DNA from: an uncultured Clostridia bacterium
GTDB lineage: Bacteria > Bacillota > Clostridia > Christensenellales > Aristaeellaceae
Length of the DNA stretch: 64,000 bases
NCBI GenBank assembly: GCA_934621505.1
Contig: CAKTUU010000002.1
Coordinates: 1 to 64,000, forward strand
Direction: 5' to 3'
Shown: positions 42,275-51,340 of the stretch, in pieces
Position numbering within the stretch: position 1 is the first letter of the stretch
How the letters are laid out: the number at the start of each line of letters is the position of its first letter
Notes under the pieces: model-generated
What the model saw: the letters and a program-made list of their open reading frames with translations, nothing else
What the model was told of the DNA's origin: nothing
Database searches by the model: none
Program-made: the position numbers and the translations under genes

Positions 42275-43890
42275 TTAGACAAGCTCCTTTCCAAATCCAG
42301 CCCCGCGCACAGGCCGTCCACCGCGGCGGATACAATGCCCCCCGCGTAGCCCGCCCCCTCCCCCAGGGGATACAGCCCGCCGATGGGGCTTTCCCGCCGG
42401 GCGTTGCGCAGCATGCGCAGGGGTGCGGAGGAACGGGTTTCCGGCCCGGTCAGCAGCGCGTCCGGGTGGTCGAAGCCGCGCAGCTTCTGCCCCAGCATGG
42501 GCAGGGCCAGCCGCAGGTTTTCGCTGATGAAATCCGGCAGCACGGCGTTTAGATCCATCCATTCCACACCGGGACGGTAGGTGGGGGTCACCTGACCAAA
42601 ACCGGCGCTTTTGCGTTTGGCTAAAAAATCCTCCACCCGCTGGCAGGGGGCCCGCAGGCTGCCGGTATAGGCCGCCCGCTCAATACGCCGCTGCAGGGCG
42701 ATGCCGCCCATGGCGTCGCCAAAATCCTCCGGGCGCACTCCCACCAGCACGGCGGCGTTGGCGTTGGCCCCGTCCCGGGCGTGCAGGCTCATGCCGTTTA
42801 CATTGATGCCGCCCGCCTCGCTGGAAGCGTTAATGACCTGCCCGCCGGGACACATGCAAAACGTGTATACGCCCCGCCCGTCCGGGGTGGGCACGTTCAG
42901 CTTGTACTCCGCCGGGGGCAGGGCCGGGTGCCCGGCCTGCGCGCCGTACTGGGCCTGATTGACGCTGCTTTGCAAATGCTCGATGCGTACGCCCATGGCA
43001 AAGGGCTTTGGCTCCATGGGCAGCCCCAGGGCGTGCAGCCATTCGCAGGTGTCCCGGGCGCTGTGGCCGATGGCCAGATACACCCGCGAGCAGGGAACCG
43101 TATCCTCCGTGCCGTCATGGGCCATTTTGGCCGCCGTAACCTTCCCGTCCTTCAGGACAAGGCCCGTCAGCTTCCAGCCGAAGCGCACCTGGGCCCCGCT
43201 GGCAATCAGCGCCCCGCGGATGCGCTTGAGCACGCCCCGAAGCACGTCGGTGCCGATATGTGGACGCTGGCTCAGCAGAATCTCCTCCGGCGCGCCGTAG
43301 CGCACCAGGGTGCTCAGCACCGTTTGAATTTGGGGGCTGCTGAGCCCGCAGGTCAGCTTGCCGTCGGAAAAAGCCCCCGCGCCCCCTTCGCCAAACAGCA
43401 CGTTGCTGTCCGGGTTCAGCAGGCCGGTTTGCTCCAGCGCCTCCACGTCCTGGGCGCGTTTTTCCACCGGCTGGCCCCGGTCAATCAGCAGGGGGCGTGC
43501 GCCGCGGCGGCAAAGCGCCAGGGCGCAAAACAGCCCGGCCGGACCCGCGCCCACCACAATGGGCTGTGCGGCCTCCCGGGGCCAGGGCGCAGCGTCCATA
43601 TGCATCACATCCGGGGCGGGGCGGGGAATGCCGCCGGGGGTATAGGCCAGCTCGTTGGGACGAAAGCGCCGGGCCGCCTTTTTTTCCTCTGCATCGCTGT
43701 CCAGCACCAGGTCCACCGTTACGGTAAAATGCACGCCCATGCGCGCGTCCACGCTGCGCTTTTTCAGCCGCGCGTCCCGAATTTTACCCGGGGCAATGTT
43801 CAGCCGGGCCGCGCACAGGGCCTTCAGGGTTTTGGAATCCAGCCCCGCCGCCTGGTCCAGGGACAGCTTTAACTGGTGCAAACGAAGCAT
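42271..43890 (-). CDS. FAD-dependent oxidoreductase (COG2509 family)
   Basis: 539 residues. The FAD-binding motif VVGAGPAGLFCALALCRRGA is near residue 105, preceded by a 90-residue N-terminal domain typical of this family. Others are DRGQPVEKRAQDVEAL, FGEGGAGAFSDGKLTCG, YLAIGHSARDTCEWL and PLGEGAGYAGGIVSAAVDG at the end. Proteins of this group are widespread in anaerobes and annotated as uncharacterised FAD dehydrogenases; the substrate is unknown. GGAGG eight bases before the ATG at 43890 decides the start over earlier in-frame ATGs. First gene of a three-gene run. Confidence 0.92.
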   Translation of the reverse strand: MLRLHQLKLSLDQAAGLDSKTLKALCAARLNIAPGKIRDARLKKRSVDARMGVHFTVTVDLVLDSDAEEKKAARRFRPNELAYTPGGIPRPAPDVMHMDAAPWPREAAQPIVVGAGPAGLFCALALCRRGARPLLIDRGQPVEKRAQDVEALEQTGLLNPDSNVLFGEGGAGAFSDGKLTCGLSSPQIQTVLSTLVRYGAPEEILLSQRPHIGTDVLRGVLKRIRGALIASGAQVRFGWKLTGLVLKDGKVTAAKMAHDGTEDTVPCSRVYLAIGHSARDTCEWLHALGLPMEPKPFAMGVRIEHLQSSVNQAQYGAQAGHPALPPAEYKLNVPTPDGRGVYTFCMCPGGQVINASSEAGGINVNGMSLHARDGANANAAVLVGVRPEDFGDAMGGIALQRRIERAAYTGSLRAPCQRVEDFLAKRKSAGFGQVTPTYRPGVEWMDLNAVLPDFISENLRLALPMLGQKLRGFDHPDALLTGPETRSSAPLRMLRNARRESPIGGLYPLGEGAGYAGGIVSAAVDGLCAGLDLERSLSK

Positions 43891-43962
43891 GGCGGCTACC
43901 TCCTGCGTAATGAATTCGCTCTTCATGGTATCACACTCCGCACGGCGGCGCAATGATGCCGC

Positions 43963-43990
43963 TTGACAAAAAATGCGTACCTTTTATAAT
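43963..43990 (+). promoter_or_regulatory. Promoter of the GNAT-walJ-rlmH cluster
   Basis: TTGACA, 16-base spacer, TATAAT. Near-consensus, 50 bases before the first gene. Confidence 0.8.
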
Positions 43991-44041
43991 GAAATTTGTC
44001 TTATGCGCAAACAGTACGGCGCTTATTTGGGGAGGCGTATG

Positions 44042-44578
44042 ATGATGACTTTACCCGCTCAGTTGGATGCGTATCATATTCGTGGACTGGCCCTGTGCCA
44101 GCTGACCCCGGCCCACAAGGGCCAAATGGTGGCCCTGCAGGAACAGGTAATGGCCCTTTTGCCGGACCCTGCCTGGTATTTTCCGTCCGAGGACTGGGAG
44201 TTTGACCAGTGGCTGCAAAACGGCGAGGCCATTGGCTATCTGGATGGCGATACCCTGTGCGGTTACGCGGTGATGACGCCCCAAAGCGTGCGGGGCGATC
44301 ACAGCTACGCCCGGGTGCTGGGAGAGGCGGAAGAAAATACCTTTGACTTTCACGATGTGATGGTCAGCCCGGATTACCGGAGGCGGGGTCTGCACGCCAA
44401 TTTTTTAAAGCTGTTTACGGAAATGGCGCGGGCCATGGGCGGCAAGGCCATTTACGCCACGGTGGACCCGGAAAACGGGGCCAGCTGGCGCAATTTTGAG
44501 CGGGAGGGCTACCGGTGCGTAACCACACGGCCCGCCTATGACGGCCGCCTGCGCCGCTATTACAAAAAGGAGCTGTAA
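44042..44578 (+). CDS. GNAT-family N-acetyltransferase
   Basis: 178 residues. The acetyl-CoA loop is in DVMVSPDYRRRGLHANFLKLF and the C-terminal strand in IYATVDPENGASWRNFEREGY. The substrate is unknown. GGGGAGG precedes three consecutive ATGs at 44039, 44042 and 44045; spacing favours the second. Near-consensus promoter upstream. Four bases separate it from walJ. Confidence 0.9.
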   Translation: MMTLPAQLDAYHIRGLALCQLTPAHKGQMVALQEQVMALLPDPAWYFPSEDWEFDQWLQNGEAIGYLDGDTLCGYAVMTPQSVRGDHSYARVLGEAEENTFDFHDVMVSPDYRRRGLHANFLKLFTEMARAMGGKAIYATVDPENGASWRNFEREGYRCVTTRPAYDGRLRRYYKKEL

Positions 44579-44582
44579 GCCG

Positions 44583-45380
44583 TTGACCACCTTTTGCACG
44601 TTATTCAGCGGCTCCAGCGGCAATGTGACCTATCTGGGCACGGACCGGGGAGCCATTTTGATCGATTGTGGTATGAGCGGCAGCCAGGTGCTTCATGCTA
44701 TGGAGGAGGCGGGGCTGAATCCGGGGGATTTATCCGCCATTCTGGTGACCCATGAGCACAGCGACCACATCAAGGGCGTGGGCGTTTTAAGCCGCAAGCT
44801 GGATTTGCCCATCTACGCCACCGAGGGCACCTGGGCCGCCATGGAAAATGCCATCGGCAGCGTGCCATTGCACCGCCAGGTCACCATTGCCGCTGGGGAG
44901 AGCTTCTTTTTGAACGATTTGGAGATTGTGCCCTTTTCCATTCCCCATGACGCGGCGGATCCGGTGGGGTACCGGGTGTTTACCCCCCGCGCCAGCGTGG
45001 CCGTGGCCACGGATCTGGGTTATTTTGCCCCCCAGGTGGAGGACGCGGTATCCGGCGCGGAAATTGTGCTGCTGGAAAGCAACCATGACCCGGACATGCT
45101 CAAAAACAACCCTCACTACCCATCATCCCTCAAAACCCGCATTCTGGGCCGGAAGGGACACCTGAGCAACCAGAGTGGGGCGGACGCGGCGGTGCGTCTG
45201 GCCCAAAGCGGCACCCGGCATCTGCTGCTGGGCCATTTAAGCGGCGAAAACAACACGCCCGATCTGGCCTATCAGGAAAGCAGCAGGGCTTTAGCCGGGG
45301 CGGGGGCGCAGGTGGGCGGCGACGTTACCCTGCATGTGGCCAGCCGCTTTCGGGCCAGTTACCTGTACACCATGAAGTAA
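44583..45380 (+). CDS. walJ: WalJ/YycJ-type metallo-beta-lactamase-fold hydrolase
   Basis: 265 residues. Begins TTFCTLFSGSSGN, the usual start of YycJ proteins. Metal ligands lie in VTHEHSDHIKGVG (HxHxDH); further family blocks are IPHDAADPVGYR, VATDLGYF, LLESNHDPDML and LLGHLSGENNTP. In Bacillus, WalJ is encoded with WalKR and coordinates wall metabolism with division. The start is TTG with AAGGAG upstream; an ATG 15 codons earlier lies inside the GNAT gene. The order walJ then rlmH is as in many Firmicutes. Confidence 0.92.
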   Translation: MTTFCTLFSGSSGNVTYLGTDRGAILIDCGMSGSQVLHAMEEAGLNPGDLSAILVTHEHSDHIKGVGVLSRKLDLPIYATEGTWAAMENAIGSVPLHRQVTIAAGESFFLNDLEIVPFSIPHDAADPVGYRVFTPRASVAVATDLGYFAPQVEDAVSGAEIVLLESNHDPDMLKNNPHYPSSLKTRILGRKGHLSNQSGADAAVRLAQSGTRHLLLGHLSGENNTPDLAYQESSRALAGAGAQVGGDVTLHVASRFRASYLYTMK

Positions 45381-45394
45381 GGGAGAGGTGCCGG

Positions 45395-45643
45395 ATGCGC
45401 ATTATGGACGAAGCCGTTGACCTGGGGCCGCGCGGCGTGGCGCTGCTGTGCCTGGAATATGACCGGGAGCCTTACGCCGGTATGAGAATTCGCGACGCCC
45501 GGGGCAATGTGCACACCGTGGCCCAGGTGACCTGCCAGGATGGTCTGTACACCCTGTACCTGCCTGATGGCGACCCGGCCTATTTTGGCCGCCTGCTGCG
45601 GGATGTGCGGGTGGACGCCACCTGCTTTGAGGAGGACGTGTAA
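45395..45643 (+). CDS. Small conserved-position protein, unknown function
   Basis: 82 residues, no signal or membrane helix. Likely a small beta-rich fold (GMRIRDARGNVHTVAQVTCQ, DGLYTLYLPDGDPAYFGRLL). The end overlaps the rlmH start by one base and GGGAGAGG precedes the ATG, so it is translated. No family recognised. Confidence 0.7.
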   Translation: MRIMDEAVDLGPRGVALLCLEYDREPYAGMRIRDARGNVHTVAQVTCQDGLYTLYLPDGDPAYFGRLLRDVRVDATCFEEDV

Positions 45644-46122
45644 TGCCCATTCGTGTGATTTGCGTGGGCAAGCTGCGGGAAAAATACTTCCAGGACGCGG
45701 CGGACGAATATGTGAAGCGCCTGAGCCGCCTCACCCCCGTAACCGTGGTGGAGCTGCCCGATGAAAAGGAACCGGCCAACCCTACGGAGGCGCTGTGCCG
45801 GCAGGTCATGCGCCGGGAGGGTGAAAAAATTCTGTCCAAAATCGGCCCGCAGGATTATGTGGTCGCCCTGTGCATCGCCGCCCGCCAGTGGGACAGCCCG
45901 GCCCTGGCCCGGCGCCTGTCCGATTTGTTTACCCAGGGCAAAAGCCATGTGGACTTTGTCATCGGCGGGTCATTGGGGCTGAGCCCGGAGGTGCTGTCCC
46001 GCGCGGACGAGCGCATGAGCATGAGCCAGATGACCTTTCCCCACCAGCTGGCCAGAGTCATGCTGCTGGAGCAGCTGTTCCGGGCCGCCAAAATGAACGC
46101 CGGGGAGCGATACCACAAATAA
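45643..46122 (+). CDS. rlmH: 23S rRNA pseudouridine-1915 N3-methyltransferase RlmH
   Basis: 159 residues, full length. PIRVICVGKLREKYFQDAADEYVKRL at the start, FVIGGSLGLSPEVL (SAM knot) and SQMTFPHQLARVMLLEQLFRA at the end are diagnostic. Methylates helix 69 in the 50S subunit. Overlaps the small unknown gene by one base. Confidence 0.97.
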   Translation: MPIRVICVGKLREKYFQDAADEYVKRLSRLTPVTVVELPDEKEPANPTEALCRQVMRREGEKILSKIGPQDYVVALCIAARQWDSPALARRLSDLFTQGKSHVDFVIGGSLGLSPEVLSRADERMSMSQMTFPHQLARVMLLEQLFRAAKMNAGERYHK

Positions 46123-46247
46123 ATCCGGGCAGGCTAACAGGCAGGTAAAAAAATTCTCCATTTTTGCAAGAAGCAGGAGGGCTGGTTCGTTTCATGAATG
46201 AGCAAAGAAAGCCCGATGGCACGACGGGCCAAAACGGAGGCTCGGAC

Positions 46248-46739
46248 ATGTCAACGTATGAGGAACTGTACCGAAAGTACGCTACGGACGTTTTGCGCGT
46301 CAGCTACTTTTACCTGGGCGACCAGCAGCGGGCCGAGGATGTGTGTCAGGATGTGTTTGTGCGCCTGATGACCAACGCCCCCGACCTGGAGGAAGGCCGG
46401 GAAAAGGCCTGGCTGCTGAAGGTGGCCCTGAACCGCTGCCGGGACTTGTGGCGGGGCGCGTGGCTGAAACGGGTGGTGCTGGGCAGCCCCGCCTTTGAAA
46501 CCATACCCGCCCCGGACGACCGGGAAAAGCGGGACGACGAGGAGGCCATGATGCAGGCCATCCATCAGCTTCCACCGTCGTTTAAGGAAACCATTCTGCT
46601 GTATTACTACCAGGGCTTTGGCATTGCGGAAATTGCCGCCATGCTGAATTTGCCTGAGGGAACCATCTCCAGCCGCCTGTCCCGGGCGCGCAAAAAGCTG
46701 GAGGAAATTCTGAAACAAGAGGGAGGGCTTGCGCAGTGA
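46248..46739 (+). CDS. ECF-type RNA polymerase sigma factor
   Basis: 163 residues. Region 2: ELYRKYATDVLRVSYFYLGD and QQRAEDVCQDVFVRLM. Region 4: LPPSFKETILLYYYQGFGIA followed by EIAAMLNLPEGTISSRLSRARKKLEEIL. GGAGG seven bases before the ATG at 46248 supports this start; an ATG at 46194 is possible but less well spaced. It overlaps the downstream putative anti-sigma gene by 4 bases. Responds to an unknown envelope signal. Confidence 0.93.
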   Translation: MSTYEELYRKYATDVLRVSYFYLGDQQRAEDVCQDVFVRLMTNAPDLEEGREKAWLLKVALNRCRDLWRGAWLKRVVLGSPAFETIPAPDDREKRDDEEAMMQAIHQLPPSFKETILLYYYQGFGIAEIAAMLNLPEGTISSRLSRARKKLEEILKQEGGLAQ

Positions 46740-47659
46740 ATCGTTTGGATACGCTAAGCGATGTGGCTTCCAGGCAGCTGGGCGGCTTGAAGGCTGACGA
46801 CAAACTGTTTTTAAAGATTCGCCTGGCGGCGGCGGAGCAGCCTGTGAAGCGCCGGAGTTTGAAGCCGGTGCTGGCGGTATGCGCCGCCCTGGTGGTGGTG
46901 CTGGGCGCTGTGCTGGCCGTGACCCAGCCGGCGGGCCAGCAGCTGGCCGGCCCGCAAAACGGGCTGATGGACAGCCGGTCCGCTGGCGGTGAGCCTACGG
47001 CGGAGCCCGGTCTTGGCGGCTCGCTGCCCCAGGACAGCCTGACCATGAGCGCCGGTGTGGCCGATATGAGCGGCACCCTGTTTGAGGCTGCCGCCGACGG
47101 CAGCTTCCCCCTGGTGACGCTGGAGGGCGCCACCTACCGGTTGCTGGAAAGCCCTGCCCAGGTGGACCAGAGCCTGCTGGGCGACGCGCTGGGCGAGGTG
47201 ACCGAGTTTAACGTGGAGCCCGCTCTGGGTTCCGGCGGCATCGTCAGCAACGCCGTATCCGTGGGCGAAACGGTTTACGCCATCGCCGGAATGGACGGGG
47301 CGCTGGTGGCCGCGCCCATGAGCGGCAGCCTGCGGCTGTTCCAGCGGGTCAGCTATGGCGGCAAGGCCATTATAGGCAGCCAGACCCTGGGGGACACCCT
47401 GTGCGACCCGGCGGACGTGGCCTGGATGGAGATGAACGGCCGCCGGGTGGACGATACCGCCGCCGCGCAAAACCTGATGCAGACCCTGCTGGACGACGCG
47501 GATTACCAAAGCACCGCCATGACCGGCAGCGGCCAGATGCAGATTGGATTGAAAAACGGCCTGACCCTACAGCTGCTGGTGGGCGATGATTGCGTAAGCG
47601 CCTGCGGCACCTGGACTTGCCCGGAATTTATGCAGGCGTTTGAAAGCGCTGCGCGATAA
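46736..47659 (+). CDS. Putative membrane anti-sigma factor
   Basis: 307 residues. A short cytosolic part (1-43), one transmembrane helix (LKPVLAVCAALVVVLGAVLAV), then about 240 extracytoplasmic residues. No zinc-binding anti-sigma motif is seen. The role is inferred from coupling (GTG start overlapping the sigma stop by 4 bases) and topology. The outer domain has two similar-looking lobes (FEAAADGSFPLVTLEGATYRLL; TAMTGSGQMQIGLKNGLTLQLL). Confidence 0.72.
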   Translation: MNRLDTLSDVASRQLGGLKADDKLFLKIRLAAAEQPVKRRSLKPVLAVCAALVVVLGAVLAVTQPAGQQLAGPQNGLMDSRSAGGEPTAEPGLGGSLPQDSLTMSAGVADMSGTLFEAAADGSFPLVTLEGATYRLLESPAQVDQSLLGDALGEVTEFNVEPALGSGGIVSNAVSVGETVYAIAGMDGALVAAPMSGSLRLFQRVSYGGKAIIGSQTLGDTLCDPADVAWMEMNGRRVDDTAAAQNLMQTLLDDADYQSTAMTGSGQMQIGLKNGLTLQLLVGDDCVSACGTWTCPEFMQAFESAAR

Positions 47660-47687
47660 AGGATGGTTGGTTTTTGACATGCAAAGC

Positions 47688-47717
47688 CGCACACCCGGTT
47701 GGGTGCGCGACTTTTTT
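47688..47717 (+). terminator. Terminator after the sigma/anti-sigma pair
   Basis: CGCACACCC and GGGTGCG pair around GGTT, followed by a T-run. Confidence 0.7.
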
Positions 47718-48286
47718 CAAAGAGTGGGGGATGGTTTTTCCCGCACTGGCGGAAGTCAGATTGCGTTAGCGGAAGGGTGTTTCCGCAGAACGGGAGCAGA
47801 GGGCGCTGTGCGCCCCTCTGCACACCCCGCACCTGCTTTTTCTCGAAAAAGCAGGCAAAAAGGTGCGACACGCGCGTCCATCAGAAATCCCTACTCGGCC
47901 TAAATCCGGCATTCGCCGGCTTTAGGCTGCGCCCCTGCGGGCCCGCCTGCGGCGGTGTCGTCGGGGCTTGGCTCGCAAGCGAGCCCTCGATGATTGCCCA
48001 TTTTGGGGCTGCGGGGGCGCATATCCGCGTGGGTGGTAAGGGGATAGGGCGTGCCTTTGGGCTGGGCTTCCTACGATGCGCCCTGATCTTTGCCCCAAAA
48101 GGGCGGGGGATTTCTGCCTCCCGCGCTACCGTCGCGGGGGACGTGGGCGCAGACTGGGTTTACTAAGATACGGTGTAAGCAAACTTGGCTTCGTCAGCAT
48201 GGGTTTCCTGTTCCTCCCCATAGGGGAGGTGGCCCGATAGGGCCGGAGGGGCAGTAACTTTACGACAGCCAAGCATGGCGGGTCGA

Positions 48287-48412
48287 GGGAAGCCGAGAAA
48301 TTCGACAGCGCGGCTGTGGTGGGGATGGGACCCGCCACATTGCCGCGCGGCACACCAGTCTGTGGGTTCTTAAGCATGAACGCCCCTTCAGGGGCGGACA
48401 TGCGCCCAAGAA
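48287..48412. repeat. 126-bp tandem repeat, unit 1
   Basis: The right half (48361-48408) is identical to unit 2 over 48 bases and contains GCATG...CATGC and GCCCC-TTCA-GGGGC hairpins. The left half has a stem of different sequence from unit 2. Confidence 0.85.
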
Positions 48413-48534
48413 GGGAAGCCTAGTTATTCGACAGCGAGCGGGGGAAGGGGAGGGACCCTTCCCCATTAGCGAGCGGCACGCAAGCCTGTGGGTTCTTAAG
48501 CATGAACGCCCCTTCAGGGGCGGACATGCGCCCA
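48413..48534. repeat. 126-bp tandem repeat, unit 2
   Basis: The left half carries GGGGAAGGG / CCCTTCCCC between two GCGAGCG copies. The right half is identical to unit 1. The promoter of the L,D-transpeptidase begins at its last base. Confidence 0.85.
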
Positions 48535-48564
48535 TTGACACATGGGGAAGGGCCGTGGTATGCT
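48535..48564 (+). promoter_or_regulatory. Promoter of the L,D-transpeptidase pair
   Basis: TTGACA, 18-base spacer, TATGCT, immediately after the tandem repeats. Confidence 0.65.
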
Positions 48565-48613
48565 TCCAACGTTATCGATATGTTTTGCAAAGGCTGCAAA
48601 GGAGGGAATGCCA

Positions 48614-50047
48614 ATGAAGGGGCTGCGCAGGGTTGGAGCGCTGGCGCTGATGATCGCCTGTCTGCTGGGACTGTGCCCGGAGGCGCGGGCCAAAACGGTA
48701 GCCCAATGGCTGGAGGGCTTTGATACCGGCGAAGTCTGGTTTGGCGACGACTTTGCCTACAATGTTTACGATGAGGCCGCCTGCTGGGAGCTTTTGCAAA
48801 AGCCCATTACCGTGCTGGATGTATCCCAGACGGAAAAGGTGTATCCGCTGGAAACGCCGGGCGGCAAAAAGGTGAATACGGACAAGCTGGGCGGATTCAT
48901 CAACGGCGCGTCCGCCGCGGTGCATGTGCTGGGCGAGGATGAGGACGGCTGGACCCTGATTGAGGGCATTGATTATTACAACCGTGTTATTCGCGGCTAC
49001 GTTAAAACCAAGCTGCTCAAAACCGTTACCCCCAACGACAAGTATGGCGTGATTATCGATAAGCTGACCCAGCGGCTGTATGTGTATATTGATGGCAAGC
49101 TGTGGTCCAGCTGTCTGGTATCCACCGGCCTGCCCAATGACGCGCAGCCCTATAACGAAACCGCCGCGGGAGAATACCTGGTATGCAGCTGGGTGGGCGA
49201 TTTTAACAGCGAGGGCATGATTTGCTCCATGGCTCTGCGCTTTAACGGCGGCGATATGATTCACGAGGTGCCCCATACGGAAAACGCGGACGGCAGCTCC
49301 AGCTATCAGCGGTTTGAGGAGCGGCTGGGCTACAGGGCCAGCCATGGCTGTGTGCGCACCCAGCGGGTGCGCAACGAGGACGGCCTGTGCGCCACCTGGC
49401 TGTGGAAAAACCTGAAAAGGAACACCAAGGTGCTGGTGTGGGATGATAAGGGCCGCAAGATGCCCTATCCGGACGATGATATGCCCGTATACTACAATCC
49501 CCAGGGCGGCAAGTATTACCATTCCACCGCCGAATGCGAAAGCGTCAAAAAGAAATTTCGTCCTTTGACGGCGCTGACCTATCAGGAATTGGATCTGCCC
49601 CAGTACGCCAGTCTGGAGCCCTGCCTGACCTGCCGGCCGTCTCAGCGCAAAAGCGAAATCGCCAAGGCCAATCTGGAACGGGGGGCCATTACCCAGGAGG
49701 AATATGTGGCCGCCCTGACCCCCATTCCCTACCCGGAGGACAGTCTGGAGCTGTATTACAACCCCAACGGCGGCAAGTATTATCACTCCACCGCCAATTG
49801 CTCCAGCGTAAAGGAGCGGTTCCTGCCTTTGTCCCCGTTCACCTATGGGGAATTGGAAACCGGCGGCTATGCCAAGCTGACGGCGTGCCCCTATTGCGCC
49901 CCTGCCAAACGCAAGGCGGAGATCGATAAGCAAAACCAGGAAATGGGTATTGATCCTGCCGCGGCCAAGCAGGGCGAGCCTGTGATCACCGTGGGCGAAT
50001 CCAGCCTGGACCAGACCGGCGACGTGCAGATTACCCTGACTGATTAG
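48614..50047 (+). CDS. Secreted L,D-transpeptidase with two C-terminal Cys-rich modules
   Basis: 477 residues. Signal peptide (VGALALMIACLLGLCPEARA), an SH3-like N-terminal part, then a YkuD domain with the catalytic motif RASHGCVRT and LTQRLYVYIDGKLWSS at its start. Two C-terminal repeats follow, each YYNPxGGKYYHSTxxC ... C-x2-C, likely metal-binding. L,D-transpeptidases form 3-3 crosslinks or attach proteins to peptidoglycan. GGAGG eight bases before the ATG at 48614 sets the start. A paralogue follows nine bases downstream. Confidence 0.9.
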   Translation: MKGLRRVGALALMIACLLGLCPEARAKTVAQWLEGFDTGEVWFGDDFAYNVYDEAACWELLQKPITVLDVSQTEKVYPLETPGGKKVNTDKLGGFINGASAAVHVLGEDEDGWTLIEGIDYYNRVIRGYVKTKLLKTVTPNDKYGVIIDKLTQRLYVYIDGKLWSSCLVSTGLPNDAQPYNETAAGEYLVCSWVGDFNSEGMICSMALRFNGGDMIHEVPHTENADGSSSYQRFEERLGYRASHGCVRTQRVRNEDGLCATWLWKNLKRNTKVLVWDDKGRKMPYPDDDMPVYYNPQGGKYYHSTAECESVKKKFRPLTALTYQELDLPQYASLEPCLTCRPSQRKSEIAKANLERGAITQEEYVAALTPIPYPEDSLELYYNPNGGKYYHSTANCSSVKERFLPLSPFTYGELETGGYAKLTACPYCAPAKRKAEIDKQNQEMGIDPAAAKQGEPVITVGESSLDQTGDVQITLTD

Positions 50048-50056
50048 GAGGTACCG

Positions 50057-51274
50057 ATGAAAAAGCTGTGCCTGATGATGCTGGCCCTGACGCTGGCCGC
50101 CGCGCCCCTTTGCGCCCTGGCCGCCGGGGAAAAGAACACCAAAAACCTGCCCGTTGGCAACCTGGAGGGCTACGGAAGCGGCTCCACCTGGTTTGGCGAG
50201 GATTTTGCCTACGACATTACGGATGAGGCCGCCTGCTGGGAGCTTTTGCAAAGGCCCATTACCGTACTGAATGTGGCGGAAAAGGAGGTTGTGTACCCCC
50301 TGGACGCGCCCAATGGCGAAAAAGCCATTAACGAATGGATGGGCGGCACCATCAACGGTTCCCAGGCGGCGGTGCATGTGCTGGGCGAGGATGAGGACGG
50401 CTGGACCCTGATTGAGGGCATTGACTATTATGACCGGGTTTTTCAGGGATATGTCAAAACCAGATTGCTGAAAACGGTCACCCCCAACAGCAAATACGGC
50501 ATCATTATCGACAAGCTGACCCAGCGGCTGTATATGTTTGTGGACGGCAAGCTGTGGTCCTCCTGCGCCGTGTCTACCGGCCTGGTGAACGAAAAGCAGC
50601 CCTATAATGAAACCGCTACCGGCGAATACCTGATCGGCAACTGGGTGGGCGGCTTTGACAGCGAGGGAATGTACTGCGAGATGGGCATCCGCTTTAACGG
50701 CGGCGATTTGCTGCACCAGGTGCCCAACCTGACCTATGCGGACGGCAGCAAGGATTTTTCCACCTACGGGGCGCAATTGGGCCGCAAGGCCAGCCACGGC
50801 TGCGTGCGCGTGGTGCGCACGGCCAACGAGGACGGCCTGTGCATTCGCTGGCTGTGGGATAACCTGAAAAAGAACACCAAGGTGATTGTGTGGGACGACG
50901 ACGGCCGGGTGCTGGGCTATCCGGACGACGACACGCCCCTGTACTACAACCCTGACGGCGGCAGCAGCTACCATGAATACGCCACCTGCAAAAGCGTGCG
51001 GGACAAGTTTTTGCCCCTGACCCAGTTTACCTATGGCGAACTGGACAGCGGCAAATATGCCAGCCTGGAGCGCTGCCCCTATTGCGCGCCGGCGTTTCGC
51101 AAGGCGACCATTGACGAAATCAACGCCGAGCGGGTGGAACTGGCCCGCATGCTTAAAAACCCGGTGATCGCGGGCGAGGATACCCCGGCGGAAAGCGTTC
51201 CCGTTCAAAGCATCGAGCCGGTTCAGGATCAGGCCGATGACAGCGAGGCGGAGGTAAGCATCGTTATTCGATAA
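50057..51274 (+). CDS. Secreted L,D-transpeptidase with one Cys-rich module
   Basis: 405 residues, a tandem paralogue of the preceding protein: same signal-peptide layout, VHVLGEDEDGWTLIEGIDYY shared almost exactly, YkuD motif KASHGCVRV, but only one module (YYNPDGGSSYHEYATC ... CPYC). Likely arose by duplication; the divergence suggests different partners or expression levels. Transcribed from the same promoter, followed by a strong terminator. Confidence 0.9.
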   Translation: MKKLCLMMLALTLAAAPLCALAAGEKNTKNLPVGNLEGYGSGSTWFGEDFAYDITDEAACWELLQRPITVLNVAEKEVVYPLDAPNGEKAINEWMGGTINGSQAAVHVLGEDEDGWTLIEGIDYYDRVFQGYVKTRLLKTVTPNSKYGIIIDKLTQRLYMFVDGKLWSSCAVSTGLVNEKQPYNETATGEYLIGNWVGGFDSEGMYCEMGIRFNGGDLLHQVPNLTYADGSKDFSTYGAQLGRKASHGCVRVVRTANEDGLCIRWLWDNLKKNTKVIVWDDDGRVLGYPDDDTPLYYNPDGGSSYHEYATCKSVRDKFLPLTQFTYGELDSGKYASLERCPYCAPAFRKATIDEINAERVELARMLKNPVIAGEDTPAESVPVQSIEPVQDQADDSEAEVSIVIR

Positions 51275-51283
51275 AAAGAAAAA

Positions 51284-51322
51284 AACCAGCAGCGGCTCCT
51301 GCGCGGAGCTGCTGCTGGTTTA
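51284..51322 (+). terminator. Terminator after the L,D-transpeptidases
   Basis: AACCAGCAGC and GCTGCTGGTT form the outer stem with GGCTC/GAGC inside, then TTATTG. The right part is duplicated at 51489-51518. Confidence 0.8.
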
Positions 51323-51340
51323 TTGCAAGGGTTCGCTCAT
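51292..51340. repeat. 49-bp direct repeat left of the 51.4 kb element
   Basis: Includes the terminator right arm and ends AAGGGTTCGCTCAT. A second copy at 51489-51537 differs at a few positions. Confidence 0.8.

Larger units (their letters stand above)
47660..48613. other. Long gene-free region with repeats
   Basis: About 950 bases between the anti-sigma gene and the first L,D-transpeptidase. It has a terminator (47688-47717), GC-rich hairpins (GTGGCCC/GGGCCGG near 48230), two 126-bp tandem units (48287-48534) and a promoter (48535-48564). Open frames here are short and overlap the repeats; none is convincing. Confidence 0.6.

Noticed and set aside
48287..48534. CRISPR array
   Set aside because: There are only two units, the period is 126 bp, the constant part is 48 bp and there are no cas genes. 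It is a tandem duplication.
48572..51208. 878-codon open frame antisense to both L,D-transpeptidase genes
   Set aside because: It follows the two paralogues exactly and arises from GC-rich codon bias. The sense frames have signal peptides and the YkuD motif, and the antisense product has no family features.
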